A DNA stretch of 6,055 nt from Mariprofundus sp. (GTDB lineage Bacteria; Pseudomonadota; Zetaproteobacteria; Mariprofundales; Mariprofundaceae). The DNA lies in assembly GCA_015485035.1 (NCBI GenBank), contig WFUI01000233.1, positions 1 through 6,055 on the forward strand, given 5' to 3'. The position numbers and the translations under genes are program-made. How positions within the stretch are numbered: position 1 is the stretch's first letter; each line of letters starts with the position of its first letter. Below, in pieces: positions 1-6,055 of the stretch. Under the pieces are notes generated by a model, which had not been told where the DNA came from, made no database searches, and saw only the letters and a list, made by a program, of their open reading frames with translations.

Positions 1-2
1 AC

Positions 3-791
3 GGTATGGAGGGTGATTTCCACCGTGTGCAGTTTACGCCCGATCTGCTGCCGTCTGATCTCACAGGCACCGAAGTCTATCGTCCGCAGGACGGCTCGTT
101 TCATTTCCAGCAAGGCCCGTTGTTTCATAATCTGATTCTGGCCGATGAAATCAATCGCGCTCCGGCCAAGGTGCAGGCGGCGCTGCTCGAAGCGATGGCC
201 GAGCGCCAGATTACGGTCGGCAAGGTCTCGCATCAGCTGCCCGAATTGTTTCTGGTCATGGCCACCCAGAACCCGATTGAGCAGGAGGGCACTTACCCCT
301 TGCCGGAAGCGCAACTGGATCGATTCCTGATGCATGTGCGAATCGATTACCCCGATACGGCGACGGAAAAACAGATTCTGCGCCTGTCGCGTCAGGAATT
401 TGACCATAGCGATAGCGCCATGACCCGGCAGGTCACGCAGGCCGAGTTGTTTGCGGCCAGAACCGAATCCATGGCTTTACACATGGCCGAAGCACTGGAG
501 GATTATATCGTGCATCTGGTCATGGCAACGCGGGAACCGGCGAAATACAGTGATGAACTGGCCCGCTGGATCGAATATGCAGCCAGTCCGCGCGCTACCA
601 TAGCGCTGGATCGTTGTTCGCGTGCCCATGCCTGGCTGGCCGGGCGTGATTATGTCAGCCCCGAAGATGTGCAGGCCATTGCGCCGGATGTGCTGCGTCA
701 TCGTGTGTTGCTCAGTTTTGAAGCTGAAGCTGCAGGAGTGAGCAGCGACGATGTGATTGCTGAATTACTGGCGCGCGTCGCGGTGCCATGA
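3..791 (+). CDS. MoxR-family AAA+ ATPase, 5' end missing
   Basis: MoxR proteins are cytoplasmic AAA+ ATPases thought to act as chaperones that activate or assemble protein complexes, often together with VWA or DUF58 partners. The reading frame is open to the left edge, and the ATG at position 6 is internal: the Walker A P-loop, which should lie just upstream, is absent. Counting from that ATG, the visible motifs are the MoxR block QFTPDLLPSDLTG (9-21), Walker B LILADEINRAP (43-53, with D47 and E48), sensor 1 MATQNP (85-90, N89), LPEAQLDRF (99-107, with the putative arginine finger R106) and sensor 2 ASPRA (192-196, R195), followed by the helical lid domain. Family members are about 310-330 residues, so roughly 50-60 are missing. 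The gene ends with TGA and is followed by a 110-base gap. Family assignment is secure; the target protein is not known, though the DUF58 gene downstream is the usual partner. Confidence 0.96.
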   Translation, partial: GMEGDFHRVQFTPDLLPSDLTGTEVYRPQDGSFHFQQGPLFHNLILADEINRAPAKVQAALLEAMAERQITVGKVSHQLPELFLVMATQNPIEQEGTYPLPEAQLDRFLMHVRIDYPDTATEKQILRLSRQEFDHSDSAMTRQVTQAELFAARTESMALHMAEALEDYIVHLVMATREPAKYSDELARWIEYAASPRATIALDRCSRAHAWLAGRDYVSPEDVQAIAPDVLRHRVLLSFEAEAAGVSSDDVIAELLARVAVP

Positions 792-832
792 TGCTTTACT
801 AGTTGTTGTCATGCCCGCTCTATGGGCAACGC

Positions 833-861
833 TTGAAATTACTGTTTTCACTTTCTACAAA
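833..861 (+). promoter_or_regulatory. Candidate sigma70-type promoter for the ABC operon
   Basis: A -35 like box TTGAAA (833-838, 5 of 6 to consensus) and a -10 like box TACAAA (856-861, 4 of 6) are separated by exactly 17 bases. Transcription would start near 868, giving a leader of about 34 bases before the ATG at 902. The site lies in the only gap of the window, ahead of a tightly coupled gene string, which is where a promoter would be expected. It is a pattern match only; read-through from the MoxR gene remains possible. Confidence 0.45.
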
Positions 862-889
862 CTGGCCTGATCATATCTGAATCTTTTTT

Positions 890-895
890 GGAGGG
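890..895 (+). promoter_or_regulatory. Ribosome binding site of the ABC ATPase gene
   Basis: GGAGGG lies six bases before the ATG at 902, an ideal spacing, and settles that start. Confidence 0.85.
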
Positions 896-901
896 TGTTA
901 T

Positions 902-1825
902 ATGATTGAAATCAGTCATTTAAGTCGATACTACGGCGATTTCAAAGCCGTTGATGATGTGAGTGTGAGTATTCCACGCGGTGAAGTGGTGGGTTTGCTG
1001 GGTCACAACGGGGCGGGAAAATCGACGATCATGAAAATGATCACCGGCTTTCTGGAGCCGACGACAGGCAGTATCTGCGTCGACGGCTGGAGAACAGGGG
1101 ATGATAAGGCCGCTTTACAACGGCGTATCGGCTATTTGCCGGAGAACTGTCCGGTCTGGCCGGAAATGAATGTGATTGAATATTTACAATATCAGGCGCG
1201 TTTGCACGGCGTGGACGAAGGTGAGCTCAATAAGGCTGTGGCCACGGCGATTCGTCGCACCGAACTCCAGGAGAAGGCATCGCAATCGATTCAGACGCTG
1301 TCGCGCGGTTATCGCCAGCGCGTCGGCGTGGCGCAGGCGATTCTGCACAATCCCGATATTATTATTCTCGATGAGCCGACCAACGGCCTCGATCCAACCC
1401 AGATTCGTCATATGCGCGGCCTGATTGCCGAACTGTCCGAGCAGGCGACGGTCATTATCTCTACCCATATTCTGCAAGAGGTGCAGGCTGTCTGCGAGCG
1501 GGTATTGATTCTGCGCGCCGGTAAACTGGTGGTCGATTCCTCACTGGATGGGCTGCAATCCGGCCATACGCTGCTGATCCGGTTGGATAATCCCGAGGCG
1601 GTCGGATATCTGGGGCAGATTGAAGGCGTGGCATCTGTTGAACAGCGTGCGGAGGATGGCGAACATTATTGCTATGCCATCACCGCGCCGGCCAATATCG
1701 CCCCTTCTGTGGCGGCGGCCGTGCATCAGCATGGCGATAAACTCTATGCCATGCAGCCGGAGGTGCGTGATCTGGAAACCGTATTTGCTGAAGTCAATCG
1801 AACAGATATGAAGGAGGATGCCTGA
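902..1825 (+). CDS. GldA-like ABC transporter ATP-binding protein
   Basis: This is the cytoplasmic ATPase subunit of an ABC-2 type (export-class) transporter, 307 residues, close to the usual GldA/NatA length. Visible motifs: A-loop tyrosine near Y11; Walker A GHNGAGKST (34-42); a Q-loop region reading IGYLPEN (76-82) with Glu81 where many ABC ATPases have Gln; signature LSRGYRQ (133-139) in place of LSGGQ; Walker B IIILDE (153-158); D-loop GLDP (162-165); switch His189 in STH. The LPEN and S-x-GYRQR forms are typical of the GldA branch, named after the gliding-motility ATPase of Bacteroidetes. Residues from about 215 to the end form the C-terminal accessory domain, ending in DLETVFAEV. The stop overlaps the next start (TGATG), so it should be co-translated with the permease fusion that follows. 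Gliding itself should not be inferred; homologues occur widely outside Bacteroidetes with unknown substrates. Confidence 0.95.
   Translation: MIEISHLSRYYGDFKAVDDVSVSIPRGEVVGLLGHNGAGKSTIMKMITGFLEPTTGSICVDGWRTGDDKAALQRRIGYLPENCPVWPEMNVIEYLQYQARLHGVDEGELNKAVATAIRRTELQEKASQSIQTLSRGYRQRVGVAQAILHNPDIIILDEPTNGLDPTQIRHMRGLIAELSEQATVIISTHILQEVQAVCERVLILRAGKLVVDSSLDGLQSGHTLLIRLDNPEAVGYLGQIEGVASVEQRAEDGEHYCYAITAPANIAPSVAAAVHQHGDKLYAMQPEVRDLETVFAEVNRTDMKEDA
1811..1817 (+). promoter_or_regulatory. Ribosome binding site of the permease fusion gene
   Basis: AAGGAGG sits inside the last codons of the ABC ATPase gene, seven bases before the ATG at 1825. With the TGATG overlap at 1823-1827 it points to coupled translation of the two subunits. 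Confidence 0.85.
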
Positions 1826-4728
1826 TGAAAGCGATCGCTGAAGTATGCCGAAAGGAATTTAACAGCTTTTTTGCATCGCCTGCCGCGTGGTTGTTTCTGG
1901 CTGCATTCCTGGTGGTCAACCTGTTTGTCTTCTTCTGGGCCGAAGCCTTTTTCGCCCGCAATATTGCCGATGTGAAGCTGCTGTTTCAGTGGATGCCGAT
2001 TCTGCTGATTTTTCTGGTAGCGGCCCTGACCATGCGCAGCTGGTCGGAAGAACGCCGGGCCGGCACACTGGAAAGCCTGCTGACGGCACCGGTGTCACCG
2101 TTATCTCTGATTCTGGGTAAATTTAGCGCTGGTCTGGCGCTGGTGGCGCTGGCGCTGGCCTTGACGCTGCCGGTTCCGTTGACGGTCGCCATGATGGGGC
2201 CGCTGGACTGGGGGCCGGTGTGGGGCGGTTATCTGGCCAGCCTGTTTCTGGCGGCCGCCTATCTGGCCATCGGTCTGTATATGAGCGGACGCACCGATAA
2301 TCCGATTGTTGCACTGATTCTGACGGTAGCGGTTTGTTCGGTGTTTTACCTGATCGGCTCGGATATGCTGACCACGCTGTTTGGTCGCGACATCGGCTCG
2401 CTGCTGGCGCTGCTGGGCACCGGATCGCGCTTTGATTCGATCACGCGCGGCGTACTCGATGTGCGCGATCTGCTCTATTACCTGTCCATCGTGGCTATCT
2501 TTCTGATGCTCAACCGCTATTCGCTGGAGCGGTTGTGCTGGGCCGGCAATCAGGCCAATAGCCATCATCGGCGCTGGGGCTGGCTGACGCTGCTGGTGAT
2601 TTGCAATGCGCTGCTGATCAATGTCTGGATGCAACCGGTGGGTATACTGCGCGCTGATTTGACCGACGGGCATATCTATTCCCTGTCCGATGCCACCCGC
2701 AATGATCTGAATGCATTGCAGGAACCGTTGCTGATTCGCGGTTATTTCTCGGCCAGGACACACCCCTTGCTGGAGCCACTGGTGCCGCAACTCGAAGACC
2801 TGCTCAAGGAATATCAGGTGGCCGGCGGCAAGCATGTGCGGGTGGAATTCGTCGATCCGCAAACCGATCCGTCAGCGGAGCGTCAGGCGGCGGAAAAATA
2901 CAATATCCGTCCGGTGCCGTTTCGCATGGCCAGCCGCTACGAGTCCGGCGTGGTCAACTCCTACTTCAATCTGGTGATTGCCTATGGCGATCAGTTTGAA
3001 ACACTCGGGTTTAAGGATCTGATCGAGGTGAAAAGCAGTGGCGGCGGTGATCCGGAAGTGGTGCTGAAGAATCCGGAATATGCGATAACCAGTGCGATTC
3101 GCAAAGTGACCCAGGCCTGGCAGAGCGGCGGCGATCCGCTGGCCGGACTGCAAACACCGGTCACCTTTCACGGCTATATCTCCGCCCCGGCCAAACTGCC
3201 GGGTGAGTTGAGGACGTTACGGCAGGAATTGCAGGCCATACTCACAGCCATGCAGCACACATCCGCCAGCAAGCTGAAGGTCGATTTCAGCGATCCGGAT
3301 GCGAATGGCGGCACACTGGCCAAACGGCTGAAACAGCAATACGGCTTCGGGCCGCAAATCGCCAGCTTGCTGGATCCGAAACCATTCTGGTTTTACATGG
3401 TGCTCGAACACGGTGATGAAGCAGTGCAGGTGCCGCTGCCGGCAGAGCTGAACAAGGGTAACCTCAAACGTGCGATTACTGCTGCCTTGCAGCGCATGGC
3501 ACCGGGCTATATGAAAACCGTGGTGCTGGTGACGCCGGCTCCGGCACGCCCGTCGAGCCCCTATCTGCCAGCGCCGCGCGGCAAACACTATCAGCTGTTG
3601 CGCGCCATGCTGGAGAAAAACGAACGGGTCATCGATGCCGACCTGAAGGACGGGCACGTGCCGGCGGATGCCGATTTGTTGCTGCTGCTGGCGCCGGATG
3701 CGCTGAATCAGCAGCAGTTGTTCGCCATCGATCAGTTCCTGATGCAGGGCGGGTCGGTGGTGATGGCCACCTCCCCCTTCGATATCGGGATCAGCAATAC
3801 CCTGAGCGCCAAAACGCATCAGTCCGGTCTGGAGGCATGGCTCAAGCATGCCGGTATTACGATAGATAAAACGCTGGTGCTGGATCCGCACAGCGCCGCA
3901 TTGCCGATTCCGGTACGCAGGCAGCTCGGTGGCATCTCGATCAATGAAATCCGCATGATGCCCTATCCGCTGTTTGCCGATGTGCGCGGGGATGGCTTGA
4001 ACCGGAATAACCCGATGACGGCCTCGCTACAGCAACTGACGGTGAGCTGGCCATCACCATTGCATGTGGATCAACAGAAAAATAAAGACAGGCAGGTGAT
4101 CGAGTTGCTGCACACCTCGCCCGATAGCTGGGTATCGGATCAGGCCGATATCATGCCGAATTACGGGCTGTATCCGGACTCCGGATTCAGGCCGGCCAGC
4201 AAACGCGGCAGTGAACTGGTCGCGGTGGCCATCAAGGGGCGATTTGATTCCTGGTTCAAGGGCAAAGATTCGCCGCTGCTCAAACAGCAGGGCAAGGATA
4301 CCACGGATAAGGATGCCATGAACAAGGATGAGAATGCAGGCAAGCACGGAAAAACCGCTGCAGTGGTCGGCAGTGTCATCGCACGATCATCGGATTCGGC
4401 CCGGTTGGTGGTGATCGGCGCCAATGCTTTTGCGCGTGATATGGTGGTCAGCCTGAGCTCGCAGGGCATGGGCACGCAATACACCCGTCAACTGGAACTG
4501 ATTCAGAATGCAGTGGACTGGTCGTTGCAGGATGAGGGGCTGCTGGCTATTCGCAGCCGCGCCAGCTTTGCCCGCACCCTGATGCCGATGGCGCATGAGG
4601 ATCAGTTGTTCTGGGAATATCTGAATTATGCTCTGGCGCTGTTCGGGCTGAGCCTGGTCTGGCTGTGGCGGCGGTGGCTGTATCAACGCAAGCGCATGCA
4701 ATTCGATGCAATTCTGGCGGAGGTGTAA
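1825..4728 (+). CDS. ABC-2 permease fused to GldG-like auxiliary domain (GldF-GldG fusion)
   Basis: This 967-residue inner-membrane protein joins two subunits that are separate in the Bacteroidetes Gld system. Residues 1-240 are an ABC-2 permease: a cytoplasmic start (KEFNSFFASP), the conserved loop after helix 2 (SWSEERRAGTLESLLTAPVS, 72-91), and helices near 21-43, 53-70, 101-124, 133-153, 160-180 and 214-232. A seventh helix (251-269) leads into the GldG-like part, which opens with DLTDGHIYSLS (278-288), the usual start of ABC_transp_aux (PF09822) domains. That domain appears twice in tandem (about 299-428 and 443-558). Residues 563-655 look like the glutamine-amidotransferase-like domain of GldG, including ALNQQQLFAIDQFLMQGG (626-643). 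A Lys/Asp-rich stretch (812-843) precedes the last helix (931-950) and a short basic tail. Eight helices put both ends in the cytoplasm and about 660 residues in the periplasm. It should pair with the upstream ATPase. Substrate unknown. Confidence 0.93.
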   Translation: MKAIAEVCRKEFNSFFASPAAWLFLAAFLVVNLFVFFWAEAFFARNIADVKLLFQWMPILLIFLVAALTMRSWSEERRAGTLESLLTAPVSPLSLILGKFSAGLALVALALALTLPVPLTVAMMGPLDWGPVWGGYLASLFLAAAYLAIGLYMSGRTDNPIVALILTVAVCSVFYLIGSDMLTTLFGRDIGSLLALLGTGSRFDSITRGVLDVRDLLYYLSIVAIFLMLNRYSLERLCWAGNQANSHHRRWGWLTLLVICNALLINVWMQPVGILRADLTDGHIYSLSDATRNDLNALQEPLLIRGYFSARTHPLLEPLVPQLEDLLKEYQVAGGKHVRVEFVDPQTDPSAERQAAEKYNIRPVPFRMASRYESGVVNSYFNLVIAYGDQFETLGFKDLIEVKSSGGGDPEVVLKNPEYAITSAIRKVTQAWQSGGDPLAGLQTPVTFHGYISAPAKLPGELRTLRQELQAILTAMQHTSASKLKVDFSDPDANGGTLAKRLKQQYGFGPQIASLLDPKPFWFYMVLEHGDEAVQVPLPAELNKGNLKRAITAALQRMAPGYMKTVVLVTPAPARPSSPYLPAPRGKHYQLLRAMLEKNERVIDADLKDGHVPADADLLLLLAPDALNQQQLFAIDQFLMQGGSVVMATSPFDIGISNTLSAKTHQSGLEAWLKHAGITIDKTLVLDPHSAALPIPVRRQLGGISINEIRMMPYPLFADVRGDGLNRNNPMTASLQQLTVSWPSPLHVDQQKNKDRQVIELLHTSPDSWVSDQADIMPNYGLYPDSGFRPASKRGSELVAVAIKGRFDSWFKGKDSPLLKQQGKDTTDKDAMNKDENAGKHGKTAAVVGSVIARSSDSARLVVIGANAFARDMVVSLSSQGMGTQYTRQLELIQNAVDWSLQDEGLLAIRSRASFARTLMPMAHEDQLFWEYLNYALALFGLSLVWLWRRWLYQRKRMQFDAILAEV
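2719..3498 (+). repeat. Tandem protein-level duplication of the GldG N-terminal domain
   Basis: Copy 1 is residues 299-428 (2719-3108) and copy 2 is residues 443-558 (3151-3498) of the fusion protein. They match in order with almost constant offsets: G306-Y307/G450-Y451, S309-A310/S453-A454, V340-x-F342-x-D344-P345/V486-x-F488-x-D490-P491, Y359/Y506, P363/P510, G388-D389/G530-D531, and A420-I421-T422/A550-I551-T552. The offset is 144-147 over the first part and 130 at the end, so copy 2 lacks the Gly-rich loop near 404-416. The DNA has diverged, so the duplication is old. Confidence 0.75.
4719..4723 (+). promoter_or_regulatory. Ribosome binding site of the DUF4340 gene
   Basis: GGAGG lies within the last codons of the permease fusion gene. 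It is eight bases before the ATG at 4732 and five before a GTG at 4729 that directly follows the upstream TAA. Both starts are in frame and differ by one residue; ATG is preferred. Confidence 0.75.
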
Positions 4729-4731
4729 GTG

Positions 4732-5739
4732 ATGAAATCGATCATTCGTATACTTGCCATAGCGGCAGTGGTGCAGCTGGTACTGGTAGCTGTTGCATAT
4801 ACAGGCGGCAGTCGTCTTCCGGCAGCACAGGCCGGTGCTGTGCTGTTATCATTCGCCCCGGCTGAGATCGACAGCATTCGTATTGACGGGCCGAACAAAC
4901 AGGCTGTTACGCTGCATAAGGGCGATAGCTGGAAAACCGCTGCGGGATTTCCGGCTGATAGTGGCAAAGTTAGCGGGATGCTGCAGCGCTTGTCTGAACT
5001 GAAACATGGCCTGGCTGTTGCCACATCGGCCTCATCATTGGCGCGTTTCAAACTGAGCGACGATGATTTTGAGCGTCATGTGGTATTGAGCAAGGCGGGC
5101 AAGGTGGTCGCCGAACTCTATCTCGGCAAGGGCGCGGGGGCGCGTCAGAGCTATGCCCGTGATGGCGAACATCAGGCTGTTTACAGTGTCAGCCTGGGTA
5201 GCTATGAGCTGCCGTTGGATGAGAGCCAGTGGCAGGATAAAGGGCTGTTGCAGATCAGTGCCGACCAGGTGAACGAACTGGAGCTTGCCGGCATTGTACT
5301 GACCCGCAGCAAGGGGGATAAACAGAGCGTGTGGCGCGCCAGCCCGATGCCTGCGGGCAAACAGCTGGATCAGCATGCGGTGGAGCAGGCCTTGCATCTG
5401 CTGGCCACGCTGCGCTTTGACAAGGTGCTCGGCAAACAGCCGCCGGCTGGTTTTGATGTTGCACACCCGATCCTGACCGTCTCGGTGCGCACGCCGGATA
5501 TCAAACGGCAGTATCGCTTTGCCGCAGCCAAGCAGGGTGATCGATACCTGCTCCAGGTGTCCGACCGGGATGAGTATTTTGCGGTCAGCAGCTTCTTGCT
5601 GAAACAATGGCAGCAGCAGATGAAGCAGGATATCCTGTTTGTCGATATACCCCGGCCGGTAGCCGGGCAGGCCGATCAGGGTGCTGCGCCGGCCACCAGC
5701 GCCGGCACCCACGGCAAGGAGTCCCCATCCAAACCCTGA
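4732..5739 (+). CDS. DUF4340 domain protein, membrane-anchored
   Basis: This 335-residue protein has one N-terminal hydrophobic segment (about residues 4-23, rich in Ile, Ala, Val and Leu, after a short basic MKS start), so it is probably an inner-membrane anchored periplasmic protein; no lipobox or clear cleavage site is seen. The rest matches the DUF4340 family (PF14238), which is typically encoded next to GldG-like proteins and ABC-2 permeases. Recognisable landmarks are APAEIDSIRI (42-51), DSWKTA (65-70), the YARDG...VY segment (141-152), and W167 followed by DKGLLQISADQV (169-180). The two halves resemble each other. The last 27 or so residues are Ala/Gly/Pro/Ser-rich and look disordered. 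The gene abuts the upstream stop, and its own end overlaps the start of the DUF58 gene. The biochemical role is unknown; context suggests a periplasmic partner of the ABC complex. The start could instead be GTG at 4729. Confidence 0.88.
   Translation: MKSIIRILAIAAVVQLVLVAVAYTGGSRLPAAQAGAVLLSFAPAEIDSIRIDGPNKQAVTLHKGDSWKTAAGFPADSGKVSGMLQRLSELKHGLAVATSASSLARFKLSDDDFERHVVLSKAGKVVAELYLGKGAGARQSYARDGEHQAVYSVSLGSYELPLDESQWQDKGLLQISADQVNELELAGIVLTRSKGDKQSVWRASPMPAGKQLDQHAVEQALHLLATLRFDKVLGKQPPAGFDVAHPILTVSVRTPDIKRQYRFAAAKQGDRYLLQVSDRDEYFAVSSFLLKQWQQQMKQDILFVDIPRPVAGQADQGAAPATSAGTHGKESPSKP
4843..5610 (+). repeat. Two diverged DUF4340 repeats within one protein
   Basis: Residues about 38-155 (4843-5196) and 172-293 (5245-5610) follow the same pattern: an LL-x-[FI] strand, a short charged hairpin with W (DSWKTA and SVWRAS), an amphipathic helix (MLQRLSEL and ALHLLATL), a strand (HVVLSKAGK and TVSVRTPDIK) and a closing strand pair ending in a Tyr/Phe-rich edge (QAVYSVS and EYFAVSS). 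Identity is low; the match rests on pattern and order. Confidence 0.5.
5716..5721 (+). promoter_or_regulatory. Ribosome binding site ahead of the DUF58 gene
   Basis: AAGGAG lies inside the final codons of the DUF4340 gene. The DUF58 frame has an ATC at 5727, five bases downstream, but no ATG, GTG or TTG within reach. The site therefore points to a non-canonical start. Confidence 0.6.
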
Positions 5740-6055
5740 AACTGATACGGCCTGACCCTGTCCGAGCTGATCTGGACTATTTGATTCAGCTGCAACGTCC
5801 GGCCGCCAGCCTGCGGCTGCGCGAGGGCTATCCGCGTGCGCTGATGGCGGGCGGGCATTTGTCCCGCTTTCAGGGGCGCGGCGTGGAATTTGACGAGGTC
5901 AGGCCGTATCAGCCCGGCGATGAGATTCGCAATATGGACTGGCGGGTCACGGCGCGTACCGGCAAGCCGCATACCAAATTATTCCGCGAGGAACGCGAAC
6001 GTCCGGCGCTGCTGTTGCTGGATTTGCGACCGGCCATGTTTTTTGCCACGCAGGG
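5727..6055 (+). CDS. DUF58 family protein, 3' end outside the window
   Basis: DUF58 proteins contain a VWA-like domain and usually pair with MoxR ATPases. Counting from the ATC at 5727, the 109 visible residues hold the diagnostic block: SRFQGRGVEFDEVRPYQPGD (46-65), then IRNMDWRVTARTGKPH (67-82), then KLFREERERPALLLLD (84-99), where the VWA-like domain begins. At the MIDAS position the sequence is DLRPA (99-103) rather than DxSxS. The upstream segment DLDYLIQLQRPAASLRLR (15-32) fits the usual family N-terminus. No predicted N-terminal membrane helix is present. The frame is open back to a TGA at 5571, and the only canonical starts in it are ATG 5607 (133-base overlap, no ribosome binding site), TTG 5781 and ATG 5844 (both too late). 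ATC 5727 is chosen for its AAGGAG and fit to the family, so the start is uncertain while the family is not. It overlaps the DUF4340 stop by 13 bases. Confidence 0.9.
   Translation, partial: MQTLKLIRPDPVRADLDYLIQLQRPAASLRLREGYPRALMAGGHLSRFQGRGVEFDEVRPYQPGDEIRNMDWRVTARTGKPHTKLFREERERPALLLLDLRPAMFFATQ

Larger units (their letters stand above)
792..901 (+). other. Intergenic region between the MoxR and ABC ATPase genes
   Basis: This is the only real gap in the window. It is more AT-rich than its flanks. It holds a candidate promoter (833-861), a strong ribosome binding site (890-895) and a small inverted repeat, TGCCC at 812-816 against GGGCA at 824-828 (5-bp stem, 7-base loop) with no T-run directly after it. 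I see no small gene and no convincing terminator. Confidence 0.7.

Noticed and set aside
812..828. Inverted repeat TGCCC / GGGCA after the MoxR gene as a terminator
   Set aside because: The stem is only five base pairs and no T-run follows it; the T-run at 884-889 is more than 50 bases away and is part of the leader before the ribosome binding site.
2101..2862. Long open frame on the minus strand (253 codons) inside the permease fusion gene
   Set aside because: It lies fully antisense to a well-supported membrane protein, its product is rich in Gln, His and Arg with no recognisable domain, and the codon pattern fits the + strand gene. The same holds for minus-strand frames at 3217-3891 and 5035-5712.
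5607..5726. ATG at 5607 as the DUF58 start, adding 40 residues
   Set aside because: It has no ribosome binding site, overlaps the DUF4340 gene by 133 bases, and the extra residues (Cys, Arg, Gly and Pro-rich) look like an out-of-frame reading of that gene.
902..5739. Bacteroidetes-type gliding motility system
   Set aside because: Only GldA, GldF and GldG-like parts are present, in a fused form and in a MoxR/DUF58 context; no other gliding or type IX secretion gene is seen in the window, so the Gld names indicate homology only.
5781..5783. TTG at 5781 as the DUF58 start
   Set aside because: It would remove part of the conserved N-terminal segment and lacks a good ribosome binding site. It remains a fallback if ATC is not used.

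Overview
The window is a single co-directional block (all genes on the + strand) from a Gram-negative bacterium, most likely a proteobacterium. That placement rests on the moderately GC-rich codon use, the strong Shine-Dalgarno sites and the family versions seen; the sequence does not allow a genus or even a class to be named. No RNA genes, insertion sequences, CRISPR arrays or integration scars are visible.

Layout, left to right: (1) the 3' part of a MoxR-family AAA+ ATPase gene, whose Walker A lies upstream of the window (ends 791); (2) a 110-base gap with a plausible sigma70-type promoter and a strong ribosome binding site; (3) a GldA-like ABC ATPase (902-1825); (4) a 967-residue protein that fuses a six-helix ABC-2 permease (GldF-like) to a large periplasmic GldG-like auxiliary domain (1825-4728); (5) a membrane-anchored DUF4340 protein (4732-5739); (6) the 5' end of a DUF58 (VWA-like) gene that runs off the right edge (from about 5727).

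Genes 3-6 are packed with no gaps: a TGATG overlap, then an abutting stop and start, then an overlapping start, so they look like one translationally coupled operon. MoxR and DUF58 proteins are commonly encoded side by side and are thought to act together as a chaperone/remodelling pair for envelope proteins. Here a complete GldA/GldF-GldG/DUF4340 ABC module is placed between them. The inference is an envelope machine: a cytoplasmic ATPase, a permease with a large periplasmic domain and an anchored periplasmic partner, assembled or controlled by the MoxR/DUF58 pair. Its substrate is unknown.

The most unusual points are: the DUF58 gene has no canonical start codon where homology and the ribosome binding site say it should begin, with an ATC in that place; the GldG-like part carries two tandem diverged copies of its N-terminal domain; and permease and auxiliary protein are fused into one chain.
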